NCBI RefSeq assembly: GCF_003854935.1
Contig: NZ_CP033969.1
Coordinates: 124,001 to 188,000, forward strand
DNA: 64,000 bases
Source: Cupriavidus pauculus
GTDB lineage: Bacteria > Pseudomonadota > Gammaproteobacteria > Burkholderiales > Burkholderiaceae
Direction: 5' to 3'
Position numbers and translations under genes: made by a program. The notes beneath the pieces were generated by a model that did no database searches, was not told the DNA's origin, and was given only the letters and a program-made list of their open reading frames with translations. Of this stretch, positions 9,918 through 18,069 are shown piece after piece (positions within the stretch are counted from its first letter, which is position 1; every line of letters begins with the position of its first letter).

Positions 9918-10147
9918 AACACTTCTCGTTTCGACGCCCCGTTGTGTGGGCCAACGTACGCTTCATACACGTAACAACATCGATCACATTCCTCCATAGG
10001 TTTCAAGAACGAAACACTTTGGCCGCAGCCTGTCCGCGCGGCCATGATGACCCCGCCCTCGTACTTCAGGACGAGGGCCAGGTGCCCCAGACGATCCTTT
10101 CCGCGCTGGCGTCGGCTGAACGGATGAGCCACGGATCGTACAGAGTG

Positions 10148-10184
10148 CGCGCCGGCACCCCTCGCCCGCGAGCCGGCGCGTTTT
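10148..10184 (+). terminator. Possible intrinsic terminator downstream of lysR
   Basis: Perfect 9-bp inverted repeat CGCGCCGGC / GCCGGCGCG with a 15-base loop, followed by TTTTG. It lies about 230 bases after the LysR stop codon. The T tract is short, so confidence is moderate. Confidence 0.45.
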
Positions 10185-10513
10185 GCGCCACATAGCCATT
10201 CGGCGTAGCCCCACCACCCCTGCGCGCTGTCTACACCGCCTACCTTCGATTCATGGCGTATCAGGCGCTTCACGATTGATACGTTTTTGGTCGCCAGGCC
10301 ACCCTTCGCGCTTTCCCGCAGCGTGCGCCGCTTACGAGACTTCCGTGTGCGTTTGAAGCGTCGCTGTCCGCACCTTCCGTTGTAATTCCTTAATGTTCCC
10401 GAAATTTGTGATGTATCCGGCCTGCACAGTTTTCGAAACATCCGGTTACAACGTCTCGCAAACGACGCAGCGGCCAAAACCCACTCCCTTGTAAATCAAC
10501 GACTTGCGTCCAG

Positions 10514-10529
10514 TGGCACGCTCGTCGCT
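10514..10529 (+). promoter_or_regulatory. Candidate sigma-54 (-24/-12) promoter upstream of flp
   Basis: TGGCACG-CTCG-TCGCT. The -24 element is a perfect consensus, the GG and GC dinucleotides are exactly 12 bases apart, and the -12 element has one mismatch from TTGCW. Transcription would start near 10540, about 450 bases before the flp start codon. The position, just downstream of an AT-rich tract, is suitable for an activator-dependent promoter, but a chance match is possible. Confidence 0.4.
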
Positions 10530-10813
10530 CCATGTCCCGCAACCACGGCAGGTTCGCAGGCTTCGCAACAGACGATGCCGGGACCACAGACCAACACAGT
10601 GGGACGGGGGGCCGAAAGGTCCGAAACAGGGAGCGAACAGGGCCGGCACGCTGCAGTGCCGCCCGGGTGGGCAAGGCCGATCAACAGGCCGGACCGCCGC
10701 AGGTTTTGCAGCAATTCAGGCGCGAGACGATCCCTGGAGAGCAGTAAGGATCGGCTCGCGGCGCCCTCCCCCAGGATGCCGGTGCCGCGTCAGGCGGCCA
10801 GGCAACAGGGTGA

Positions 10814-10846
10814 CCGGGCCACGCCGGATGTTTCCGGCGCACCCGG
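10814..10846 (+). other. Two-tier hairpin in the flp leader
   Basis: Inner perfect stem CGCCGGA / TCCGGCG with loop TGTT, enclosed by a second stem CCGGG / CCCGG across a small asymmetric internal loop. Together with the CGGCAC / GTGCCG hairpin at 10644-10661 it suggests a folded leader RNA. It does not match any riboswitch class I can recognise. Confidence 0.45.
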
Positions 10847-10930
10847 ACTGAGCCAGGTGGAATCGTACGGACGCCACGTCAGTGATGGCCTTGCGGTTTG
10901 GCCTCGGCCGGCAGTATCGGCCGAAACCTT

Positions 10931-10958
10931 GTGCCCGATCTCCAGCGGGCGCTTTTTT
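10931..10958 (+). terminator. Terminator-like hairpin just upstream of flp
   Basis: Stem GTGCCCG / CGGGCGC (one G-U pair) with an 8-base loop, directly followed by six T. It ends 30 bases before the flp start codon, so it either ends a leader/small RNA or acts as an attenuator in front of the pilin gene. Confidence 0.6.
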
Positions 10959-10988
10959 CCACAAACCATGACGTCAAAGGAGAAGGAC

Positions 10989-11168
10989 ATGACCTCCATG
11001 TTCGAAGGTTTCAAGCGTTTTGTTCGTGAAGAAGACGGCGCAGCGGGCGTGGAGTATGCCCTTCTGCTCGCCTTCGTGGCGCTGGTGATGGTCACGTACG
11101 GCACGACCGTCAAGACCGCCGTCGGCACCATCTGGAACTCGATCGCGACGGCCCTTTCCGCCGCCTGA
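10989..11168 (+). CDS. flp: Flp-type pilin (major subunit of the Tad pilus)
   Basis: 59-residue prepilin of the Flp family, a type IVb pilin subclass. The leader (MTSMFEGFKRFVREEDG) is followed by the processing motif with Glu at +5 and Tyr at +6 after the predicted cleavage Gly17 (AAGVEYALL), then one hydrophobic helix and a short C-terminus. A strong ribosome site (AAAGGAG) precedes the ATG at 10989; an in-frame ATG at 10968 lacks one. It is assembled by the genes that follow into bundled adhesive pili. The small size is normal for Flp. Confidence 0.95.
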   Translation: MTSMFEGFKRFVREEDGAAGVEYALLLAFVALVMVTYGTTVKTAVGTIWNSIATALSAA

Positions 11169-11305
11169 TCGACATGCTGCAAGCGGACCGGCGACGTTGC
11201 GCCAGCGGCGCCGGTTCGATTGCAGCGCAACACCACTCGAATTCGGACGGCTGCGCCGGGCCACGCGCCCCGCGCAACCGGCGCCCACCGCCACCGGACA
11301 CTGCC

Positions 11306-11911
11306 ATGACCACCACGATTACCGCGCTCGCCAACCTGAGCCTGGCCGCCATGGTCACGGTGGCCGCCATCGGCGACGCCCGCACGCGCCGCATCCCGAA
11401 CTGGCTGGTTGCCAGCGGGATGGTCCTGGCCCTGGCGGCGCAGATCGCCACGCTGGGCCCGCGCGACGGCAGCCTGCATTGGCTGGCCGGGCTGGCCACG
11501 GGTATGGGCATCTTTCTGGCCGTGTACCTGCTGGGCGGCATGGGCGCGGGCGACGTGAAGCTGATGGGTGCGGTGGGTGCGTTCATGGGGCCGCTGGGCG
11601 GCGCGCACGTGGCCGTGGTCAGCTTTCTGGTGGGTGGCGTGCTGGCCCTGGCGGCGATGGCGATCCATCGCGAGTCGCGCCGCACGCTTGCCAGCCTGTC
11701 GGGCCTGCTGCTGGCGCTGCCGTTCGGGCGGCTGGCCGCGGCGGCGGCACGGCGCGGCCCGGCAGCGGGCGCCACCGCGCAACAGGACAAGGCCGATGGC
11801 GCCAAGCACGCCGCGCCGGCATCGCAAACATCAACGGGCAAGGCGGCCAGGTTGCCGTATGCCGTCGCCATCGCGGCCGGCACCTTGCTCGTGAAATGGG
11901 AAGTGCTCTGA
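11306..11911 (+). CDS. tadV: TadV/CpaA prepilin peptidase
   Basis: 201-residue membrane protease of the A24A aspartic type that removes the leader of Flp and of the pseudopilin TadE. The two catalytic aspartates are visible: Asp24 in IGDARTRRIPNW and Asp83 in the GxGD motif GGMGAGDVKLMG. It lacks the N-methylation domain of PilD. It is longer than the roughly 150-170 residues usual for CpaA because of an Ala/Gly/Lys-rich C-terminal stretch and an extra terminal helix (about 150-201). It starts 137 bases after flp; the upstream extension of the frame is Pro/Arg-rich and not homologous. Confidence 0.92.
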   Translation: MTTTITALANLSLAAMVTVAAIGDARTRRIPNWLVASGMVLALAAQIATLGPRDGSLHWLAGLATGMGIFLAVYLLGGMGAGDVKLMGAVGAFMGPLGGAHVAVVSFLVGGVLALAAMAIHRESRRTLASLSGLLLALPFGRLAAAAARRGPAAGATAQQDKADGAKHAAPASQTSTGKAARLPYAVAIAAGTLLVKWEVL

Positions 11912-12271
11912 CGGCGGCGGCGTCACCTTCGCCACGCTAGTCAGACGGGGTCCGCGCAGCCACGTGCTGCGCCTGAGAAAGCAGGCAGTTCGAAGCAAAC
12001 GGCCGAAACCGCCCGCAGGGGCTGGCGAACGGTCAGGAACGGGGGAGACGGCCATGCACGCAAGCAGCCGCACACACGCGCAACCGGGCACACGGCCCAG
12101 CGCCGCGCCACATCGCCACAGCAGCACGCCCGCGCACGGCGTGCACCACGCAACCCGTACCCGCCGGCGCACCGGTGGCGACGTCCGGCACGCCGGCGGC
12201 GCCGCGCGCCCCGTGGCCTGCCCCATCGTGCGGGCGCACCGGCCGTACCTCTTCTGATCGCGGAGACCGAG
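11912..12271. other. Gap between tadV and cpaB
   Basis: 360 bases with no convincing gene. A 97-codon open frame (11964-12257) is His/Arg/Pro-rich and looks non-coding. GGAGACCGAG just before cpaB is its ribosome site. Confidence 0.5.
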
Positions 12272-13123
12272 ATGAAAAACCTGCGCATCCTCTTCATGTT
12301 GCTGGTGGCAACGATTGCGGGCCTGACGGCCGTGGTGCTGGCGTCGCGCTGGCTCATGCAGCAAGGCACCAGCGGCATCACCAAGGTGGCCGTGGCCAGT
12401 GCCGACATCGACCTGGGCCAGCAGCTCACGCCCGACGCCATCAAGCTCGTTGACTGGCCGTCCGCCAGCCTGCCGCCGGGCGTGGCCAGCGACGTCCAGT
12501 CGCTCGATGGCCGCGTCACCAAGGCCAGCCTGGCGCGCGGCGAGCCGATCCTGGACTCCAAGCTGACGCCGGTGGGCACCAAGGGCGGTCTGTCGGCGGT
12601 GATTGCCAGCGGCAAGCGCGCCATCACGGTGCGCGTGAACGATGTGGTGGGCGTGGCCGGCTTTGCGCTGCCGGGCAGCTTCGTCGACATCATCGTCAAC
12701 ACGCAGCGCGACAAGGACGGCAAGCCCGGCACCGCCGCGGCGGACCGCAACGACCAGTCGATCTCGAAGATCGTGCTGGAGAAGATCCTGGTGCTGGCCG
12801 TGGCGCAGGAGGTGAACCGCGACGAGACCAAGCCCAAGGTGGTGAACGCCGTGACGCTGGAGGTCTCGCCCGAGGAAGCCGAGAAGATCGACCTGGCACG
12901 CAGCGTGGGCACGCTCTCGCTGGTGCTGCGCAACCAGGTGGACCCGCGCCCGGTGGACACCGCCGGCGCCACCAAGGATTCGCTGCTCAAGGTACCCGTG
13001 ATCGCCGCCGCCGCGCCGGTGGTCAAGACCGTGCAGGTGGTGAGGCAAGTGGCCCAGCGCCAGGCGCCCGCCGACTGCATCGGCGTCATCAGCGGCAACC
13101 AGCAACGGCAAGAGTGCTTCTGA
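12272..13123 (+). CDS. cpaB: CpaB/RcpC, Flp pilus assembly protein
   Basis: 283 residues. There is an N-terminal membrane helix (about 7-24), then a SAF domain (about 37-98: VAVASADIDLGQQLTPDAIKLVDWP) and the RcpC/CpaB periplasmic domain with GKRAITVRVNDVVGVAGFALPGSFVDI. CpaB is thought to modify or gate the secretin in the periplasm. It is followed by the secretin gene 82 bases on, the standard order. Identification is firm from the SAF plus RcpC combination. Confidence 0.93.
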   Translation: MKNLRILFMLLVATIAGLTAVVLASRWLMQQGTSGITKVAVASADIDLGQQLTPDAIKLVDWPSASLPPGVASDVQSLDGRVTKASLARGEPILDSKLTPVGTKGGLSAVIASGKRAITVRVNDVVGVAGFALPGSFVDIIVNTQRDKDGKPGTAAADRNDQSISKIVLEKILVLAVAQEVNRDETKPKVVNAVTLEVSPEEAEKIDLARSVGTLSLVLRNQVDPRPVDTAGATKDSLLKVPVIAAAAPVVKTVQVVRQVAQRQAPADCIGVISGNQQRQECF

Positions 13124-13205
13124 CACATCGGTGCCCGCCAGCCGGCAAGAAGCAGGCCGCAAGGTAACTGCTCCAGCAGGCGGGCCAACCATCCGGGGGA
13201 ACATC

Positions 13206-15017
13206 ATGGAACGTCATCAACAGCCACGCGGCGCCGCGCGCCGCACCAGCAGCCTTGCCACGCAGCTCCGGGCACCGGCCCTCACGCTCGCGGTCATGGC
13301 CGCGCTCTGGAGCAGCCACGCCAACAGCCAGGCCGGCGTGGAAGCGGCCATCGCCACGTCGGGCGCCGCCACCCAGGCCCGCCCGCTGCAACTGGCCGGT
13401 CCGGTCCAGCCCGGCGGCGCAGCGGGAGCCGCCGCGCAGCGCGACGCGCAGATCCAGACCCAGACCGTGCGCGGGCCCAACTGCACCGGCACCGTGCGCG
13501 AACGCCGCGAGGTGGCCGTGCCCGTGGGCAAGTCGACGATGATCGACATGCCCGAGCCCGTGCGCAGCCGCACGCTGGGCAACCCGAACGTGGCCCAGGC
13601 GATGCTGGTGTCGCCGCAGACGCTGTACGTGCTGGGCCAGGAAGTGGGCTCGACCAACATGATCGTGCAGGGCCGCAGCGGCTCCTGCAGCGTGATTGAC
13701 CTGACGGTCGGCGCCGATCCGGGCGGCCTGCAGTCGGCGCTGCGCGAGCTGGTGCCGGAGGCGCGCCGCGTGCGTGTGTCGTCGGCGGCCGACAGCCTCG
13801 TGCTGACCGGCAGCGTGGCCGACGCCGTGCAGGCGCAGAAGATCCTCGACATCGCCAACGCGTTCGTGATCCGCCAGACGCGCGGCCCGGCGCAGGCCGC
13901 CAACGGCCAGGCCACCCAGGCCCCGCAGCAGCAGCAGACCAGCATGACGCAGCTCACCAACCCGGCCACGGCCGGCATGCCGGTGCGCAGCCCGCGCATC
14001 ATCAACATGATGGTGGTGGAGGCGCCGCAGCAGGTGATGCTGGAGGTCAAGGTGGCCGAGGTGTCCAAGACGCTGATCGACCAGATGGGCTCCGCCGTGA
14101 ACCTGCAGGGCGCGTTCGGCAGCTGGAGCTTCGGGCTGCTGGCCAACTTCCTGTCGTCGGGCGCCAGCGACCTGCTCAGCTTCAGCAAGGCCAACAACCT
14201 GCCGCTGAAGTTCGCGCTCGATGCCCAGCGCGGCGACGGCCTGGTCAAGATCCTGGCCGAGCCGAACCTGATGGCCATCAGCGGCCAGGAGGCCAGCTTC
14301 CTGGCCGGCGGCAAGGTGTTCATCCCGGTGCCGCAGAGCTTTGGCGGCAACACCACGACGATCATCCTGCAGGAGGAAACGTTCGGCGTCGGCCTGCGCT
14401 TCACGCCGACGGTGATGGAGAACGGCCGCATCAACCTCAAGGTGGCGCCCGAGGTGTCCGAACTGTCGCCCACCGGGGTGGCGCTGACCGCGCCGAACGT
14501 GTCCGGCGCGACGATCCTGCCGCTGATCAACACGCGCCGCGCGTCCACCACGCTGCAGGTCTACGACGGCCAGAGCTTCGCCATCGGCGGCCTGATCAAG
14601 AACAACATCACGGGCAGCCTCAAGGCGCTGCCGGGCGTGGGCGAACTGCCGGTGGTGGGCGCGCTGATGCGCAGCACCAACTTCCAGCAGGACCGCACCG
14701 AGCTGCTGTTCGTGGTGACGCCGCGCCTGGTCAAGCCGCTGCCGGCCACCTATCCGCTGCCCACCGACAGCTTCGGCACGGTCAATCGCGGCGAGGTCTA
14801 CGCCACCGGCAACATGGAAGGCCGCCCGCAGCCGCCGGCGCCGATGCCCGGCGTACAGCCGGCCGCGATGCCGAATGCCGCGCCCGCCACGGCCCCGGCC
14901 GCCCCCGCCACGCCGATGCCCGTGCCCGGCAGCGCCCCGGCGCCCGTGACCGCCATCCCGGTACCGGCCGCGACCGCGCTGGCCGCCGCGGATGCCCCGG
15001 CCCCGGCCCAACAGTAA
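13206..15017 (+). CDS. cpaC: CpaC/RcpA secretin, outer-membrane channel of the Tad pilus
   Basis: 603 residues: signal peptide-like N-terminus, N-terminal secretin domain (VAVPVGKSTMIDMPEPVRS), a BON-like repeat (about 178-220) and the secretin core (about 260-515) ending in QDRTELLFVVTPRLVKPLP. The last 60 or so residues are a Pro/Ala/Met-rich low-complexity tail. The secretin lets the Flp fibre cross the outer membrane. The start at 13206 (GGGGGAAC ribosome site) is chosen over an in-frame start 25 codons upstream. The next gene encodes a small lipoprotein that may serve as pilotin. Confidence 0.94.
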   Translation: MERHQQPRGAARRTSSLATQLRAPALTLAVMAALWSSHANSQAGVEAAIATSGAATQARPLQLAGPVQPGGAAGAAAQRDAQIQTQTVRGPNCTGTVRERREVAVPVGKSTMIDMPEPVRSRTLGNPNVAQAMLVSPQTLYVLGQEVGSTNMIVQGRSGSCSVIDLTVGADPGGLQSALRELVPEARRVRVSSAADSLVLTGSVADAVQAQKILDIANAFVIRQTRGPAQAANGQATQAPQQQQTSMTQLTNPATAGMPVRSPRIINMMVVEAPQQVMLEVKVAEVSKTLIDQMGSAVNLQGAFGSWSFGLLANFLSSGASDLLSFSKANNLPLKFALDAQRGDGLVKILAEPNLMAISGQEASFLAGGKVFIPVPQSFGGNTTTIILQEETFGVGLRFTPTVMENGRINLKVAPEVSELSPTGVALTAPNVSGATILPLINTRRASTTLQVYDGQSFAIGGLIKNNITGSLKALPGVGELPVVGALMRSTNFQQDRTELLFVVTPRLVKPLPATYPLPTDSFGTVNRGEVYATGNMEGRPQPPAPMPGVQPAAMPNAAPATAPAAPATPMPVPGSAPAPVTAIPVPAATALAAADAPAPAQQ

Positions 15018-15046
15018 GCCCCGTCGCCCGGATCAAGGAGCCCATC

Positions 15047-15379
15047 ATGTCTCAAGCCTTCGTGCCGGCGCCGCTGCGCCGCCCCCTCCTCCTCGCCGCC
15101 GTGCTGGCCATGGCGGCCGGCCTCACCGGCTGCATGTCGACGTCACCGGTCTACGACCAGCACTTCGGCGAATCGGTCCGCATCGTGCGGGCGATGCAGA
15201 CGCTGAACCCCGACGCGCCGAACAACGCCGACCCCGGCATCAACGTCAACGCCCGGGCGTCCACGGCCGCGATGGACCGCTTCAACGGCCTGTACCAGGC
15301 GCCGCCGTCGGACGGCAATGCCTTCCGCATCGGCGTGGGTGCCGCGCAGGGCGGCGGCCTGTCCAACATGGGCCGCTAG
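15047..15379 (+). CDS. Small lipoprotein of the Tad locus
   Basis: 110-residue predicted lipoprotein: signal peptide with lipobox LTGC (Cys 29), then a short hydrophilic domain without a recognisable fold. It occupies the place between secretin and TadZ where other tad loci have CpaD/RcpB-like or TadD pilotin proteins, but it is much shorter and has no TPR. A role in secretin localisation is inferred from position only. AAGGAG ribosome site precedes the ATG. Confidence 0.82.
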   Translation: MSQAFVPAPLRRPLLLAAVLAMAAGLTGCMSTSPVYDQHFGESVRIVRAMQTLNPDAPNNADPGINVNARASTAAMDRFNGLYQAPPSDGNAFRIGVGAAQGGGLSNMGR

Positions 15380-15416
15380 CGCGCCGCCCCCAAACGTCAG
15401 CCTTCAGGAGCCGGCC

Positions 15417-16610
15417 ATGGCCAAGATCGTCGCAGTCTCCGCCGATGACTCGCAACTGCAGCACGTTGCCGGGTTGATCGCCCAAAGCGCCAGCCACGTG
15501 GTGCAGCGCACGCTGGCCGCGCCCGGCGTGGCGCTGTCACAGCCGGGCCTGACGCTCGGCACCGACCTGCTGATCGTGGCCGCGCCCGACTTCAGCGCCG
15601 ACGACATCGCGCAGCTTCGCCGCCTGCGCACCGAGGCGCCGGACACGCTCTGCATGCTGCTGACCGGCAACCCGTCGGCGGACCTGCTGATGCGCGCGAT
15701 GCGGGCCGGCGTGCAGTGCGTGCTGCCGTGGCCGCCCGACGCGGCCGAGTTCCGCGACGAGCTGCAGCGCTGCACCAGCCACGCGCTCAGCGGTGGGCGC
15801 GCCGAGGGCCAGGTGCTGTCGTTCGTGTCGTGCAAGGGCGGCAGCGGCACCACGTTTCTGGCGGCCAACACGGCGCACATGCTGGCCACCCAGCACCGCA
15901 AGCACGTGCTGCTGCTGGACCTGAACCAGCAGTACGGCGACGCCGCGTTCGTGCTGACCGACCAGACGCCGCCCGCCACGCTGACCGACGTGTGCCGCCA
16001 GATCGACCGGCTCGACGCCGCGCTGCTCGATGCCTGCGTGACCCACGTGGGCCCCGGCTTCGACGTGGTGCCGGCCGCCGGCGACCCGGTCAAGGCCGGC
16101 GAGATCAAGGCCGCGCAGATCGAGCGGCTGCTCGACGTGGCGCGCCAGCAGTACGACGTGGTGGTGCTCGACGTGGGGCAGGACATCAACCCGATGTCGC
16201 TCGTCGTGCTGGACCACAGCAACCTGATCTACCCGGTGCTGCAGCCCAGCCTGTCGCACCTGCGCGCGGGGCGCCGGCTGCTGGACCTGTGCCATTCGCT
16301 CGGCTACCACACCGACCGCCTGCGCCTGGTGCTGAACCGGCAGGACAAGCACGCGCCGATCGACCCGCGCACGATGGAGAACGCCTTCGGCATGCGGTTC
16401 GCGCACCTGCTGCCCAACGACACGGCGCCCGTGCGCGAGGCCAGCAGCCAGGGGCTGCCGCTGCTGCAGGTGGCGCCCAAGGGCGCGCTGACGCGCGCGC
16501 TGCTGGCGCTGGCGGCCGACATCTATCCCGGGGCCGCGCCGCAGCGCGACGGCCTGTTGCGCAAGCTGTTCGGCCACGGCACGCAGGTGCCGGCCGCGGC
16601 GCGCGCCTGA
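15417..16610 (+). CDS. tadZ: TadZ/CpaE, polar ParA/MinD-like ATPase
   Basis: 397 residues: an N-terminal receiver-like domain (about 1-125; the acceptor position is not a clear Asp), then a ParA/MinD ATPase with an atypical Walker A at 139-149 (CKGGSGTTFLA), where Thr replaces the usual second Lys, as is normal for TadZ. TadZ marks the cell pole and recruits the pilus machine. CAGGAG lies 5-10 bases before the ATG at 15417. Neighbours are the lipoprotein upstream and tadA 21 bases downstream. Confidence 0.93.
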   Translation: MAKIVAVSADDSQLQHVAGLIAQSASHVVQRTLAAPGVALSQPGLTLGTDLLIVAAPDFSADDIAQLRRLRTEAPDTLCMLLTGNPSADLLMRAMRAGVQCVLPWPPDAAEFRDELQRCTSHALSGGRAEGQVLSFVSCKGGSGTTFLAANTAHMLATQHRKHVLLLDLNQQYGDAAFVLTDQTPPATLTDVCRQIDRLDAALLDACVTHVGPGFDVVPAAGDPVKAGEIKAAQIERLLDVARQQYDVVVLDVGQDINPMSLVVLDHSNLIYPVLQPSLSHLRAGRRLLDLCHSLGYHTDRLRLVLNRQDKHAPIDPRTMENAFGMRFAHLLPNDTAPVREASSQGLPLLQVAPKGALTRALLALAADIYPGAAPQRDGLLRKLFGHGTQVPAAARA

Positions 16611-16631
16611 CCCGCACGCACGGAGACCATC

Positions 16632-17993
16632 ATGTCCTTGCGAGAACAACTCTTCCAGCAGGCCGGCGAGGCCATGCCGCAGCGCGTGGCGCGTGCCAAC
16701 GGCAACGGCGCGGTCAGCCCGGCCTACCAGCAACTGGCCATGGAGATCCACCAGACCATCGTCGACCGCGTGGAACTGAGCCGCCTGCAGCAGATGACGC
16801 CCGAGCAGGTGCGGCGCGAACTGGCCCAGGTGGTCGAGCGCATCGTCGACGAAGGCAACCATCCGCTCAACGAGGCCGAACGGCGCCGGCTGGTGTCCGA
16901 CGTCCAGGACGAGATGCTGGGCTACGGCCCGCTGGAACCGCTGCTGGCCGACCCGACGATCTCCGACATCCTGGTCAACACGGCCCGGCGCGTCTACGTG
17001 GAGCGGCGCGGCAAGCTGGAGCTGACCGACATCACGTTCCTCGACGACGCCCACCTGCTGCGCGTGATCGAGAAGATGGTGTCGCGCATGGGCCGGCGCA
17101 TCGACGAGTCGAGCCCGATGGTGGACGCCCGGCTGCCCGACGGCTCGCGCATCAACGCGATCATCCCGCCGTCGGCCATCGACGGCCCGCTGCTGTCGAT
17201 CCGCCGCTTCGCGGTCAATCCGCTGCAGGTGAAGGACCTGGTGGAGCTGTCGACGCTGACCCCGCAGATGGCCCAGCTGCTGGAGGCCATGGTGCAGGCC
17301 AAGCTCAACGTGCTGATCTCCGGCGGCACGGGCAGCGGCAAGACCACGCTGCTGAACATCCTGTCCGGCTACATCCCGGCCGACGAGCGCATCGTCACGA
17401 TCGAGGACGCCGCCGAGCTGCAGCTGCGCCAGGCCCACGTGCTGCGGCTGGAAACCCGGCCGCCCAACATCGAGGGCCGTGGCGAGATCACGCAGCGCGC
17501 GCTGGTCAAGAACGCGCTGCGGATGCGCCCGGACCGCATCATCCTGGGCGAAGTGCGCGGCGCCGAGGCGCTGGACATGCTCCACGCGATGAACACGGGC
17601 CACGAGGGCTCGCTGGCGACGATCCACGCCAACACGCCGCGCGACGCGCTGACGCGGCTGGAAAACATGATCAGCACGGCCGGGCTGAACCTGCCGATCC
17701 GCACCATGCGCCAGCAGATCACGTCGGCGCTGTCGGTGGTGGTGCAGGTGACGCGCCTGACCGACGGCCGGCGCAAGCTGGTCAGCGTCAGCGAGATCAC
17801 CGGCATGGAGGGCGAGGTCGTCAACATGCAGGAAATCTTCACGTTCCGCCGCAAGGGCGTGGACCGCGACGGCCGCATCCGGGGCCACTTCTGCGCCACG
17901 GGCGTGCGCCCGAAGTTCTGCGAGCGCCTGCAGGCGTTCGGCATCCACCTGCCCGAGACGCTGTTCGATCCCTCGGCGATGCACGAGGTCTAG
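16632..17993 (+). CDS. tadA: TadA/CpaF secretion ATPase
   Basis: 453-residue GSPII_E/VirB11-type hexameric ATPase that powers Flp pilus assembly, and in some species also retraction. Visible are the N-terminal helical domain (about 60-150), Walker [10 protein letters not shown] at about 235-243, the Asp box, Walker [20 protein letters not shown] and the His box with [18 protein letters not shown]. Length is normal. It is located between tadZ and tadB. Confidence 0.96.
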   Translation: MSLREQLFQQAGEAMPQRVARANGNGAVSPAYQQLAMEIHQTIVDRVELSRLQQMTPEQVRRELAQVVERIVDEGNHPLNEAERRRLVSDVQDEMLGYGPLEPLLADPTISDILVNTARRVYVERRGKLELTDITFLDDAHLLRVIEKMVSRMGRRIDESSPMVDARLPDGSRINAIIPPSAIDGPLLSIRRFAVNPLQVKDLVELSTLTPQMAQLLEAMVQAKLNVLISGGTGSGKTTLLNILSGYIPADERIVTIEDAAELQLRQAHVLRLETRPPNIEGRGEITQRALVKNALRMRPDRIILGEVRGAEALDMLHAMNTGHEGSLATIHANTPRDALTRLENMISTAGLNLPIRTMRQQITSALSVVVQVTRLTDGRRKLVSVSEITGMEGEVVNMQEIFTFRRKGVDRDGRIRGHFCATGVRPKFCERLQAFGIHLPETLFDPSAMHEV

Positions 17994-18024
17994 CGCGGCG
18001 GGGCCGCCACAAGAACAAGGAATC

Positions 18025-18056
18025 GGGGATACGGGGATACGAGGATACGGGGATAC
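18025..18056 (+). repeat. Four tandem 8-bp repeats before tadB
   Basis: GGGGATAC occurs at 18025-18032, 18033-18040, 18049-18056 and, with one change (GAGGATAC), at 18041-18048, ending 13 bases before the tadB start codon. It fills most of the only long gap (76 bases) between tadA and tadG. Copy number could vary by slippage and alter the spacing or ribosome loading at tadB. Confidence 0.85.
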
Positions 18057-18069
18057 GGGGGAGCACATC

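Larger units (their letters stand above)
9918..10988. other. 1.07-kb gene-free region: end of lysR to flp, with structured leader
   Basis: No reading frame here has believable composition; frames on both strands are Arg/Pro/Ser-rich and unlike neighbouring genes. Visible items are a hairpin at 10055-10078, a 9-bp stem followed by TTTT at 10148-10184, an AT-richer tract at about 10380-10500, a sigma-54-like promoter at 10514-10529, hairpins at 10644-10661 and 10814-10846, and a terminator-like hairpin with six T at 10931-10958 just before flp. The downstream half may be a long 5' leader or an independent small RNA. Confidence 0.6.

Noticed and set aside
10055-10078. Hairpin GCCCTCGT / ACGAGGGC as a terminator of lysR
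   Set aside because: No T tract follows on either strand; the hairpin at 10148-10184 is a better candidate.
9863-10477. 204-codon minus-strand frame in the region before flp
   Set aside because: Very basic, Ser/Arg-rich, no ribosome site or recognisable motif, and it overlaps the end of the LysR gene on the other strand.
11964-12257. 97-codon plus-strand frame between tadV and cpaB
   Set aside because: His/Arg/Pro-rich with no signal peptide, helix or known tad-locus counterpart.
18025-18056. CRISPR-like or coding phase-variable repeat
   Set aside because: Units are contiguous without spacers and lie outside any reading frame, so neither CRISPR nor frame-switching applies.
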